From contig SPDT01000007.1 in assembly GCA_008477525.1 (NCBI GenBank), positions 2,108,001-2,172,000 of the forward strand: a stretch of DNA of 64,000 nt, in the 5' to 3' direction. A program made the translations under genes and the position numbers. This DNA comes from Hypomyces perniciosus. Its lineage: Eukaryota > Ascomycota > Sordariomycetes > Hypocreales > Hypocreaceae. Below the pieces are notes generated by a model. The model worked only from the letters and a program-made list of their open reading frames with translations, did not search any database and had not been told where the DNA came from. Below are positions 22,114-32,583 of the stretch, piece by piece; positions within the stretch are counted from its first letter, which is position 1; each line of letters opens with the position of its first letter.

Positions 22114-23772
22114 TTACAGCGTCAGCTCGATGGCATTCTTGTACCAAAAATCACATCTCGACTTCAAGGCACTGTCAACCGGCACCATGTCCGCCGTTCC
22201 TTTGGTCTGGAATGTCAGGCGAGCTGCGGACTTGTCTGCCCACTTGTCCCACTTAGGATATTTGGCTGAGGTGTATTTCTGGCCATTGGGATTGAGATAT
22301 CTGATGAAATTGAGCCAGTAGTGCTGAATCGCGGGAGAAGCATTATTATTGATTCCTCCAGGCTTGTAGCTCTCTGGCGCATCCGGGAAATAGTCCGCAC
22401 CCCATAAGGCGGCCAACTCGACGGTGTGCGGGACACCAAGTCCTGAGGCAACCTGAGCAGGATCCTCAACATTCCACAGGTATGCCCATGCGTCTTTGCC
22501 GGCCTTGGTCACGGCAGAGCTGACATAAAGTCCCGGGCACATGAAACGAGTCTCCTGGTACACATTGCTTGCGTGTCTCCAGTAGCAGCCAACACCAGGG
22601 CAGGTGGTGTTGGGGTTCGGATACAACTCGTTGAGTTCGCCGAGCATCTCAAGTGTGAGACTCGGATATTGGTCTAGAATATACCCGTTGCTCTCAGCGA
22701 GGGTTGCAGTGCTCTTGGGTGCGAATTGGGTTCCGCCATTGGTGTCATCTCCGTAAATCGCCGGTATCTTGATAAACTTTCCCTCCTGGAACAGCCTGTA
22801 TGTGTAGTCCGGAACGTATTCGTTGTCAATGACCGGAAGCCACATGTAGTTGGGAGCCTTGGCACCGCCTGGGAGAGGAATATTGAAGTTCTTCTCCTGG
22901 AGTTCCTCGGCAGTCTTCTTGCGCATACATGCGAGACTATCCTTTCCAACACAACCCACTCGAGTAGCAAATTGCCGATACTGGTACTGCGTTTCCTCGA
23001 CTGTGAAGGTTGAAGCAAAAGATGGAGACTGAGCAATGGCGCCATGGAAGAGGTTGAGATTGGTGCCGTTGTTGGCTGTGAGGTGAAAGGTGACGCTTGC
23101 TCCGCCTGCACTGCTTCCGCCGATAACGACATGGTTCGGGTCGCCACCGAATTTACTGATATATTTCTGCACCCACTCCAAGGCTTTTCGCTGGTCGCGG
23201 AGGCCGTTATTGGTGACTATTTTGTCGCCATCGCTCAGGAAGCCATAGGGCCCTACACGGTAGTTCAGACTGACAACAACGATACTGTGCTTGCTGTTCA
23301 CGATCAGGCCAGACGCATTGGTATTCGGGTTCGAGTTGATGTTGAATCCGCCACCCTGGATGTAGAAGAATACTGGCAACTTGGAGCTTGAAGTGGCATT
23401 AGTCGGAGCCTGGATGTCCAGGAACAGACAATCCTCAGACGTCTTAGTTTCGGTTGGAGAATTACCCGTTCCTAGACAGTACTTTCCATGCTGGTAGAGT
23501 GTCAGCTGGAATAATGCAATAGCAAGAATCTTGGGGGCACGTATTACCTTGTCCGCTCGCTGTACGTCTGTGGTGTGAGGAGGATCCTGGGGAGGCATAA
23601 ACCTCAGATTGCCCAGTGGCGGAGCTGCGTATCGAACGCCCAGCCATTGGCTGACTCCATTTGGAAGCGATTGGCCTTGATATTTTGTGTATTGAAGGTC
23701 AACAGTGTCTGGGACAGCCCTCGCTGTGGATAATAGGATAGCGGACGCAAGAAGACTTGGAACAAACATCAT
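22114..23772 (-). CDS. Secreted type-B carboxylesterase/lipase
   Basis: Alpha/beta-hydrolase of the carboxylesterase type-B family, 533 residues when the 57-nt intron 23491-23547 (gtaatac...ctaccag) is removed. The intron has no stop and is a multiple of three, so retention would insert 19 residues. An N-terminal signal peptide (MMFVPSLLASAILLSTARA) predicts secretion. Family marks are PVFFYIQGGGFN (oxyanion region), the nucleophile Ser in VIGGSSAGGASV, and His in GVPHTVELAALWG. At the usual acid position (N-E-G in many relatives) this protein reads DDTNGGTQF, so the acid residue needs checking. The disulfide-forming segment SEDCLFLDIQAP is present. Substrate unknown; it may hydrolyse plant, insect or secondary-metabolite esters. 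Confidence 0.92.
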   Translation of the reverse strand: MMFVPSLLASAILLSTARAVPDTVDLQYTKYQGQSLPNGVSQWLGVRYAAPPLGNLRFMPPQDPPHTTDVQRADKVIRAPKILAIALFQLTLYQHGKYCLGTGNSPTETKTSEDCLFLDIQAPTNATSSSKLPVFFYIQGGGFNINSNPNTNASGLIVNSKHSIVVVSLNYRVGPYGFLSDGDKIVTNNGLRDQRKALEWVQKYISKFGGDPNHVVIGGSSAGGASVTFHLTANNGTNLNLFHGAIAQSPSFASTFTVEETQYQYRQFATRVGCVGKDSLACMRKKTAEELQEKNFNIPLPGGAKAPNYMWLPVIDNEYVPDYTYRLFQEGKFIKIPAIYGDDTNGGTQFAPKSTATLAESNGYILDQYPSLTLEMLGELNELYPNPNTTCPGVGCYWRHASNVYQETRFMCPGLYVSSAVTKAGKDAWAYLWNVEDPAQVASGLGVPHTVELAALWGADYFPDAPESYKPGGINNNASPAIQHYWLNFIRYLNPNGQKYTSAKYPKWDKWADKSAARLTFQTKGTADMVPVDSALKSRCDFWYKNAIELTL

Positions 23773-26460
23773 GGCATATACGAATACTTCGTATGCGTGA
23801 TCAAAGACTGATGTGAAACATTGCCAGACGACAAGAAGGGGCCAACGATGGCCATTATATAGGGATCTATAAATGAATTTCTACTATTACTTGTACGTGA
23901 GTAATATGTCGTACTACTCCGTACCATGAGTGAGACGGAACCACCATCGGGTCCGAACCCCCTACATAGGCCGACATCTGTCCCGGCGCGTACCAACTGG
24001 GTGGAGAAGTTGGATCCATCTCACGGCATTAGGCGCAACGCTCCCTACAAATCAAAGAAATCAAGTATTAGCTGTAAAGTATTTCCAAAAATCGAATGTT
24101 TTAGTATTTTTCAAAGTATTCTTCTCAACGTATTTCCCCCCCTCTCTTTTTTCTTCTCGTTTTGCTTTTTTTCAATTTAGACTACCTAGGCAACTGATCT
24201 ACAAAAAAAAGAAAAAAAAACCAGGACTATAAAAAGGATATACCTAAACACTGTCACATATTAAGCTTAAAAAATAATCAAAAAATACTAGCTTCATGTT
24301 TATGTTATTCAATATATTATATGATAATTAGGTTTTACCTCTATGCCAGTTTAATATTAATATAATTAATACCTTAAAGTATTATTCGTGAGAAAGTATA
24401 CTTTGCAGCCAGGCTTTTCTACAGACCAGTTAATCAGATATTTATTATAGCATAATGACATTCTAGCTAGTACTAAAGGGGGTTCGCGGTGCCTTGGCAC
24501 TGTATTAGCCTATAATGCCAAAACACTATTAGACCTGCCTTATTAGTAGTACCTTTTCTGCTTTGATCGATTTGTTAGGGGGGCTTTGATGAGGCGATGA
24601 ACATTGGGGCCGCGGACCAGAACTACGGAGAAGTACGGAATACTGCCTTTGAATAAACTCATACGAGGTCCAGGGTAAGTGGCACCGGTGGAGCTGGTAC
24701 CGTCAAGGCTTGCACAGCCTCGCGATCTATACAGTTGTCAAATGTCCAGTGCGCTCAGCAAGATCCGTTACGAACGTGACGTCGAGGTACAAAGACGCTC
24801 AGGCCAGGCCAGGCCACCGTTCAGTACCTGACCTTGTAGTTGGATTGCTGTCTATGGCATATATAAACAAGAGAGGGAGGTTGAGACATCAGTCCCTCAC
24901 AAGGATGGATTCAAGGAGTCTAGATTTAATATCATGAAACTGCTCAGAATTTGTCCACCATACCACCACCATGCACTTCGTATTAGGTATATGGTGATAG
25001 CGACGCTGTGGCGTTAACATCGCAACTCGGAGCAAAAAAGTGTTGGACTTAGCAGATTAGTAGTAAGTAGCAGTCTTGTCTCTTGATAAGCAGCTTGATA
25101 AGCATCCCGACAAGCGCTATGATCGGATGTTCTCAGGTCATAAGGACATGATGATACAAGACGAGATCATCAAGGCCCACCAATATATGCATACGGAGTA
25201 TATAAGTAGAGACCGTCAAGCTAGAGTCACGAATACACCCTTGTCAAAAACCCTTCGTTACCTTCAAAATGCCGCTGCGCCTGCGTCAGACTCACAAAAG
25301 TAGACTCCGTGAGGACCAACGAGATAGCTACTAGTACCGATTCAGTCAGCCCGAGTACTCTAGTGTCCACCGGGCCGACTTAGTGAGAGTTCGGGTATGG
25401 AGTACGAAGTACGGAGTACTACTATAATAACCCAATCAACATGAGATTTGCATAATCCTCCTGTGAGCAGCAAGTCCTTGTCGAGTACATGGAGTAGGTG
25501 AATTTGGCGAATCAAGTCGCAAGCAATTCTATCTAGTACGTGTCGAGATTAGTAGAGATGCGAAAGGCACGCCTCACGGAGTATACCGAGTAGTAGTCTA
25601 AGACAAGACCGCGGCAATCTGGAGACTTATGAGTACAGTGCCACGCAAAAAGTTTCCGTAAACGTTATAGAGTTGCCTTACTCGTATAAAAGTTACCGAA
25701 ACTTTCTTCTCCCCACTGTACAAGAGGGGGTCGATTTTGCCGCCCCTCCAATATGTATCGTATCCATAAACTGCTTCCTACTCGTAAAGTTCCATTCCAT
25801 CAAGGTTTCCGAATAACACCCACGTGGGATATGACGGTCTTTTTAGAACAAAGAATTTAAATGATACGGTCAAGGAAGACGCCACAACGAAGAGGGATCG
25901 GAGTTTGTGCTATTATAGCTATAGTGTATTATTGAAGTCTGTAAGAAGTGAACTGGGAAGAACATAGGCTTAGTGTACCGGGAAACGGGAACATAAAACA
26001 TTCCGAATCATAATGAAAGCTATTTGTTGATGCGGACGAGAACAGGGTTCCGGTTTTCGTTCAGGTTATACTCAACTAGCAGACAACGATTGTGCGGGTG
26101 CAATACCCGAATTACCGATCCCACCCATTTAATGGTAGGGTTACTTCGTAAGGCTCAACTATATTCTTACTAAGACGGAGAAGAGCCCATTAAGTGTAGG
26201 ATTCATTCTCTCTTCTTAATCATTGTGGGGCGTAGATAATACATTGTTAACCTGGCAAATTCTTGTTGTCCTCTAGTAGGGAGTCGCCCATGGTCTCCGC
26301 GTTGGAGACGTGTATCTACTATCTATCGCCGCATGGTCACTATTACATACAAGAACGAATGAGTGCTTTTTACGTCTTCGGAATTTGTATTCGGGTTCTC
26401 GTGATCCCATAAAGTTCTGTTGACTCTCAAGAGGTAGATTAATGTGGTCCAATTTGGTAC
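23773..26460. other. AT-rich gene desert, probably degenerate repeat DNA
   Basis: No credible gene. The stretch at about 24050-24560 is strongly AT-rich with few CG dinucleotides and many TA steps, resembling repeat-induced point mutation (RIP) of an old transposable element. Copies of the TACGGAGTA/TACGAAGTA motif are dense near 23905, 24626, 25190 and 25395-25420. The carboxylesterase promoter occupies the left end. Confidence 0.45.
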
Positions 26461-26490
26461 GTTGACTTTGACGGCACAGCCAATCAAGCG

Positions 26491-27985
26491 TCAACTACTC
26501 TCTTCAAATTGGATAATTTCTTCGTAGCTGCCAACCCTCATCACTGTGCCGTCCTTCAGCCAGACTAAAACGTCCTTATTAGGCCTCATTCTCCCAGCTA
26601 TGGCATTCAAACGGTGAGCAACGATGATCACGGTGTGGCCAGGCTGAACGAACTCGCTTTCCACCACATCATAGATGACGAATTCGGTGGCTGAGTCAAG
26701 TGACAAAGTTGCTTCGTCCAGAAGAAGAATCAACTTGGGGTGGTGACCAGAGACTTCGGCGGACGCAGACAAAACATGTTTTTGAACAATCGCGCGCGCC
26801 ATAGCCATGAGCTGCAGTTACCCCATGGATAATGTTGACAACGACAAAAACTCACAATCTAGTGGAATTGATGGCGCACTATCAGACGTGACGCAAAGTA
26901 GATCCCAAACCCCGACCTTCACGAGCGCAGACAGAAGTACTTCGTCAGAGGCAGAAGAAGAAGGGTCTAAGTTAAAGTGGAAGGTCTCATGCGATGTCAA
27001 GAACGGAGCCTGTGCGATGGCGATAAAATACTGTTGACGAACGATGGAGCGAGGCGTATAAAGTAAGTCGTGTCCATCTACAATAATGGAACCAGTGCTT
27101 TCAGCGAGGCGTACGAAAGCCAGGATGACAGTGCTTTTTCCGCTCCCAGTTCTGCCCCAAAGAACAACTTTCTGACCAGCATGGATGTCAATATTCACGT
27201 TGTGCAGCAATATTGTTCGTCCCCCGTCGTGCTTTGCGTCCAAATTTGTTATCTAAACTTCGCCTTGAGTCGGCCACGAAGCATCGGGTGCAGCGTGGTC
27301 TTGAGCTTGGTCTTCTTGAGGCGTATGCAGCTCCACGTTTCCAAGTGGTGCAATGGCTTTAAGCGATACTTCAAGAGATGCCTAAGATTCGACTAATCGA
27401 ACCAAGGTCGTATTGGCAACCAGAATCGGGTTCAATGTTGCGCCCATGCCATCACCAGTGGTCGTTCCTCTCCACCTAACAGCAATGGCAATGAGACCAA
27501 TCGCAATTCCACTAACAATCAAGTTGAGAACCAGATTAAGCCATCACTGGAGGCACACAAGTGAATAATATGGCCGAAGCGAGTCGTCGAGATTTTCAGG
27601 CTCTTCCTCTCGGCGGCGAAAGTCCAACCGAACGCGCGGATCGTCACAACGCCTTCGACAGTTTCAAGGAACCATAAGTAAACCACCGATTGAGATTCAA
27701 GTTCAAGAACTCGAAACTGACGTGAGGTCCGAAGATATATCTTCTGCACGAAGTAAACAGTGATGATGCATATAGGCAACGAGACCGCGAGCCATTTTTG
27801 AACCCCCATTATTAGCAGCAATTGCATCAACATCTTGAAGATTTCTGGGTACTAAGTCAGCTGTGCCAAGGTGGGAAAGTATGCGACTTGAGCTACGGGT
27901 GCAGAGCACCGATAAAGTAGGCGGCAGCTGCCTATCCACGAGAGAGATGTCATGGCTGAACCTGTATTCTCATTAGATATAATTA
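26491..27985 (-). pseudogene. Remnant of an ABCC (MRP-type) ABC transporter
   Basis: Fragments of the second half of an ABCC multidrug-resistance transporter lie in order on the minus strand. From the 5' side they are a TMD2 piece (RFSHDISLVDRQLPP and the following helix VAVSLPICIITVYFVQKIYL-like region, 27519-27960), then SGIAIGLIAIAVRWRG near 27480, then NBD2 with Walker A GRTGSGKST (about 27140), the Q-loop AIAQAPF, Walker B LILLLDEATLSLD (about 26725) and the switch VIIVAHRL. In-frame stops interrupt it, for example after LVRLVES near 27395 and before the NBD near 27255, and the ABC signature region is broken near 26815. The N-terminal half (TMD1-NBD1) is absent. It therefore cannot make a transporter. 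Confidence 0.75.
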
Positions 27986-28253
27986 TATCCAATGGACCAA
28001 ACTTGGTATTGGAGCCCTGGATCCTGTCGCCATTCATTTCGGCTTGCAACACTGCAATGGATTCGCATAAACCTGCCATATTGGTCGTCAGTCCAACATA
28101 CCTACTACTTCGTAACTGGGCCTCAGCTGGCAAGGGATCTCGAGCTGCTGTTCCAGTCAATTTGCTGGCACAGGAACGCCTTGACCACCGGTTGATCTGC
28201 TTTTGAGGATCTGTCGAGTTGGAAGCTGAGAAGTAAAATGTGGAGAGTGCCAT
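27986..28253 (-). pseudogene. Possible short-chain dehydrogenase fragment
   Basis: A minus-strand open stretch contains TKFGPLDIIISNE, which resembles the conserved FGxLDIIISNAG segment of short-chain dehydrogenases, preceded by a helix-like LCESIAVLQAEM. The glycine-rich cofactor motif and the catalytic Tyr-Lys are absent. It abuts the broken ABC transporter and may be another relic. The evidence is thin. Confidence 0.25.
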
Positions 28254-28461
28254 GGCTAACGCGGTTCACGAAATACGAGTACAAAGATAATGTTGCACAT
28301 GAATTCTTGGCAGCACTTATTAAATACTACTAGTATCGATAAAGCTGCAATAGTTCACATTAACAAACTTACCCCGGTGCATGATCCATCAAACAGTCTC
28401 GCAAGGAAGACAGAATACTACTCCAAACTCAACGCGTAACGGGCATACAACATACACGACT

Positions 28462-28803
28462 ATGGGGGGTCTCTACGATGGCAGGACCTTTCGCTCGGTT
28501 TCAAACACGACTAACGGCGAAGTCGGCCACGAAACGCGCTTCCACTACCACCAAGAAGGCACAATTGTCTGGGGCGAATACACTGGAGGCTCCATCGTCA
28601 AGGGATCCCTCATTGCAGTGGTCCAACCGGATAACAGTCTCGATATGCGATACCAGCACGTAAACCGCAATGGAGAGCTCATGACGGGCCGCTGTTACTC
28701 CACCCCTGAAAGGCTAGTCGACGGCCGCCTTCGATTGCATGAGAAGTGGGAGTGGACAAGTGGTGACTGTTCGTCTGGGGAATCAGTCATTGAAGAGGCG
28801 TGA
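28462..28803 (+). CDS. Small beta-barrel protein resembling bacterial N-acetylglutamate synthase-like family
   Basis: Intronless gene for about 113 residues from ATG 28462 (MGGLYDGRTFRSVSN). The frame also has an upstream ATG at 28381 that would add 27 polar residues. The body (GEVGHETRFHYHQEGTIVW, GEYTGGSIVKGSLIAVV, LDMRYQHVNRNGELMTG, LRLHEKWEWTSGD) matches my memory of a small, mostly beta-stranded family common in bacteria, often labelled as N-acetylglutamate synthase without experimental support. No signal peptide. It sits alone between two degenerate regions. Absence of introns and a bacterial-type family raise the possibility of horizontal acquisition, though other fungi also carry it. 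Function unknown. Confidence 0.65.
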   Translation: MGGLYDGRTFRSVSNTTNGEVGHETRFHYHQEGTIVWGEYTGGSIVKGSLIAVVQPDNSLDMRYQHVNRNGELMTGRCYSTPERLVDGRLRLHEKWEWTSGDCSSGESVIEEA

Positions 28804-29245
28804 TCAGTAAGCCGGGCATGCACCTCGTCGTTCAGAACAATCTGACGCCAATAGACTGAGTCTACTACGACTAGGGGTATCAACCCTTGGATTGGCTTTG
28901 ATGACGTTGGCGATCCTTAGGGAGGTGTCTCTAAGAGATGATTGATGTTGTGCTCGGCAAATTTTGCCTGAAAGAACAAAGCAGCCAAGTGCATGCAAGC
29001 GAGCGTGGTAATACATAGCAAACAGTTCAACCAACACATTTCTTCTACAGTCACCTTTTCGGGAGTGAAGTAGCATCTGCGCAAATGAAAAGCGTATACT
29101 TCGTAGATTTCCTGAAACAGAAAAAGGGTATCTGCATGTATTCTTAATGCACCATAAACATCATGACTATCTAGTAAAACAAGCGCAGAATCAAATCATC
29201 ATCAATCGTATGAAACCCCTTGTGACCATGAAACTCAGTCAACAA
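28804..29245. other. Short convergent intergenic region
   Basis: Tail-to-tail spacer between the small beta-barrel gene and the secreted-protein gene. Nothing recognisable. Confidence 0.4.
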
Positions 29246-29857
29246 TTACAATCCAAAAGCTTCCTTGGCCCTGTTCAAATAGGCCAACCGGTCATCTGTA
29301 ACGGTAACGCCGACGCACTCCATGTACTTTTGGAATCCAGTGTCAACATCCTCTTGCAACGCCGTCCTGACAGACTCCGGGCACTTCGTCGTCAAGAACC
29401 AAGCACCGCTGGCAAAGTTGAATTCGTCAGGTTGCACCAGCGCCAGGATACTGTTTAGCTGGTCGGGACTCAGGCCGTCAACACTGTTGAACTGTGCAAC
29501 ATTATCCTTGACATCATCAAGGCTCTTTGCGTAGAGAAGGTTGAAGCTGGCCATTTGCATGTTGGCAGTGCCCTGTCCTGGTCGGCCAGGGGAAACGTTA
29601 TGCTTGAACTTGAAGTCCACTGACTCGAAAGCCATGAGGGAGATGACAGCGGCCATCTCATTTGGGGAGTAGATCTGGTAGTCCACCATGCTCTTAGCGA
29701 TGAAGGGAGCGGCCTGTTCAGCGGTGCGGCATTCCTTTGTGTCGGTGCAGGCTTCGGCGCCGGGAGCGATCTTCTTGATGATAGGAACAGCGGGGATCTG
29801 CGCCGTGGCGAGGGTGGCGAGGCTCAAAATGAGCGAAGCAGCGGCTGTGAAATGCAT
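29246..29857 (-). CDS. Secreted protein of unknown function
   Basis: Intronless gene for 203 residues. Residues 1-19 (MHFTAAASLILSLATLATA) form a clear signal peptide. Four cysteines are present: two near the mature N-terminus (EACTDTKECRTAEQ) and two in the C-terminal half (TTKCPESV, YMECVGV), suggesting two disulfides. The central segment LMAFESVDFKFKHNVSPGRPGQGTANMQM has a Glu followed by a glycine-rich turn, as seen in lysozyme-like folds, but I cannot prove that. A TATA-like ACTATATG lies near 29925 upstream. The next gene downstream on the same strand order (31037-31711) is a secreted lysozyme, so a shared role in microbial interaction is possible. Confidence 0.8.
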   Translation of the reverse strand: MHFTAAASLILSLATLATAQIPAVPIIKKIAPGAEACTDTKECRTAEQAAPFIAKSMVDYQIYSPNEMAAVISLMAFESVDFKFKHNVSPGRPGQGTANMQMASFNLLYAKSLDDVKDNVAQFNSVDGLSPDQLNSILALVQPDEFNFASGAWFLTTKCPESVRTALQEDVDTGFQKYMECVGVTVTDDRLAYLNRAKEAFGL

Positions 29858-31036
29858 GGTTTCAAGATGTGTGATGAAGGGGGAATTTGGTCGATTTGGG
29901 TATCTTCAACGGCAGGAGGACAGGTACTATATGTTCTTCAAGAACACAATGGAGTGTGCTCGACGAATGGAAGTAGAACAATAAAGACGCCGGGTTCTTT
30001 GTTCGATTGCTGCGGCCAAGCGCGAAGAGAACAAATATAGAAATGACTGAAGGCTCAACAGAAGGCGCAGCAAACAAAAGCGCTGTGACACAAATGAAAG
30101 CAGCTCCAGCTGGTATAGCACAAGAAAAAATGAATGAATACTGAAGGACTGGAGTTGAATGAAGGTGATTTTCCCTACTCTTTCAACTCACAATAGGGGG
30201 TATCCGAGGCTTTTTGTAGAGGCTATGGCCGCGCCCCCCATGAGGTATTCAGGGCATCGTGAATCACGATCAAACAGCCTCACTCTCGCCACGGGTCGCT
30301 ATGTGAATGTATGTAAGGCATGGAATGCAAAGCTTGATTGGGCCAGGCAAAACAAACTAGTTGGTGTCGTTCGTCCAATCGTTGTCTCCAGAGAAAAAGG
30401 GGCAGCGTTTCGTGAAACAGTTGGATAACTCGATTGGGCTGTGAAACACTAGAACCTGACGCTAAAAACGCGAGGAAAACTAGAAATGCCCTGAATACCG
30501 AACCCCAGCCTACTATATACATAATAAGCAAACTCTCAAGAGATCTCCATCTAGAATCTCATGTGTCTCTGGGTCGGGTCTGTGCTGAATACAAAACGAA
30601 ACGAAAACGCTTTGTTCGTACGAACTCTGCAACATCATGACCTGCCTCATCAAGTAACACGGGTGCCACCTGGGCGTCGCAACAACACATCGGACTTGGA
30701 TAACTCGTACAACCAAAATCGACGCGCCAAATATACCAAGCGAGCGACCGGTCTTATTTGCCCCCATTTTTGTGTAGTATTTGGAGAAAAAGAAGTGCCG
30801 TGATTACTAACTTGCGCTGCATAAACATGCAAATTGTTGGTTGATTCCGCCATACGTTGGAACAAGTCTATCAACACTTCTACACGCGTCTTTTTATGAA
30901 ACTTTTTTCTTCTTGCTTGCATGGCTGGACATACAGATCGACCCCAGCGAAGAATGCAACTTCGTATTCCCAAACATACTTCACACAAGGGGGTTGGCAA
31001 TACGTTCAACCCGCACATCCCTCTCTCAAAATCACT
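29858..31036. other. Intergenic region
   Basis: About 1.2 kb with only small, low-quality frames. It contains the promoter of the secreted-protein gene at the left and the 3' end of the lysozyme gene at the right. Confidence 0.4.
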
Positions 31037-31711
31037 CTAACACGCGGCAGGGAGTGCCGGATCAGTCGTCGGAGTGTTAAACAAATCAAGCTCCGCCTTG
31101 CGACGGCGCACAAGCCCCTCAAGCACTTCTCCATTACCTTTATCCCACTGCGGCAGTTCATCCTTCACCACTGTCCCGGGATCCTCTCCAGCGTTGAGGC
31201 GCTGGATTAGAGTTGACGAACCAGCAGCACCACATCCGACATTAAAGGCCCAGCTCACCAGAGCACCGTACTGGTTCGCATTGAGCGTGACTGGCTTCGC
31301 TGTATCGTTGGTGATGCAGTCTTGCGTGACCTTTTCCAGGGACTAGTCAGCGTAAAGTACACCAAGCGAAAGAGGCCGTAATGCATGGAATATTACCGTC
31401 ATGTCTTGTCCAAGAAGAATTTTACCGTCAGCCTCGGATAGAGGGATAGAAAATTGTACACCTGAGCAGGATGCGTCAGAACACAGATGGCCGTAGCCGA
31501 CGGTAGGATGGCCCGTGGCATCGGTGTCTTGTCAGGTGTCAATAACCCCCAATTGCTCCTTAGAAGAACATGTCGGGGACGTACAGATATCTGGCACGAA
31601 CTTCTCAAAGCTGGTGACAAGATCGATAGTCGCTTGGTTGGCTGGAGGTCCAGTGCAGGCTCGAACACTCATCGCAGCCCCAAGAAGATAGACAGAAGAT
31701 AGTTGAACCAT
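31037..31711 (-). CDS. Secreted T4-type (GH24-like) lysozyme
   Basis: Three exons (31585-31711, 31397-31527, 31037-31330) join in frame to give 183 residues. Introns are gtacgt...gacaag and gtaata...gaaaag. A signal peptide (about residues 1-18) precedes ACTGPPANQATIDLVTSFE. The T4-lysozyme catalytic triad is recognisable with the phage spacing: Glu36 in SFEKF, Asp45 in YTDATG and Thr51 in HPTVGYGHLC (9 and 6 residues apart, as in Glu11-Asp20-Thr26). The C-terminal part has ANQYGALVSWAFNVGCG and GLVRRRKAELDLF, typical of this family. The enzyme should cleave bacterial peptidoglycan outside the cell. Cysteines at 19, 58 and later suggest disulfides. Fungal members are generally thought to derive from bacteria or phage. 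Confidence 0.9.
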
Positions 31712-31920
31712 CTTGACAGAATCACTACTCTATAGGAGCGAACGTGCGGTTTGCTCAACACAATCCCTAAGAATTTTAAGGTCATAGACTACAGCCTTCT
31801 TAAGGCCATTTCGCCTGAAGAGGCTCTATTAATTCTAGGGTGGTCCTATAATGCATCCATCATATCATTAATTATATCCAAAAAAGTAGGTTGGTGTGGC
31901 TTTTTTGTAGCTGAATGCCG

Positions 31921-32583
31921 AGCCTCCAAACACACGCACACAGTTTCCAACTACACGCACACATCTAAGCCTAATCAGGCTTACGTCACTTGCTAGCTAT
32001 TTTTAGCCATAAAGATATATCCAAGTCATTTTTTCAAGTTCAAGCTACATAGAGGTTTAAACGCTTGTACTTCGTAGCTGCTGTAGCATTCACAACGCCC
32101 TTCTTCCCGAACCACGTGACCCTTGCGACTGTTGACGCGATACTTTACGATGCTAAAGCCAATACTAGCTTACACCTTTTGTACCGCGTCAAATGCATCT
32201 GTAAATGATAGGAAACTTTAGTGGGCGAGAGAGTTCATTATGACAGTTATAAAAATCGATTTATTATAGATAAAAACGCGTATATCGATGTTATCTTAAT
32301 GACTTTGGTGATGCTGAAATTTTGGTGTTGTAAATTGGCTGTTACTTAGGGCAACGGCTAGATGTAGGGCTAAAAATTTTTCTATGCGAGGTGGTTATAA
32401 AAGGGTAAGCTGCCCCTGAGCCTTAACAATTTTCTATAGCTAGGTAAACCTCTATATAGCTTGAACTTGAAAAAATGACTTAGATGTATCTTTACGGCTA
32501 AAAATAGCTAGTGAGTGACTTAAACCTGATTAGGCTTAGATGTGTGCGTGTAGTTGGAAACTGTGTGCGTGTGTTTGGAGGCT
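31921..32583. mobile_element. Nested inverted-repeat element with 138-base arms
   Basis: Arms 31921-32058 and 32446-32583 are reverse complements over 138 bases with about eight mismatches, nearly all transitions. The spacer is 387 bases, AT-rich and non-coding. It lies wholly inside the larger TIR element, so it probably inserted later, as a MITE-like non-autonomous transposon. The ends read AGCCTCC...GGAGGCT; no convincing target duplication was found. Confidence 0.65.
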
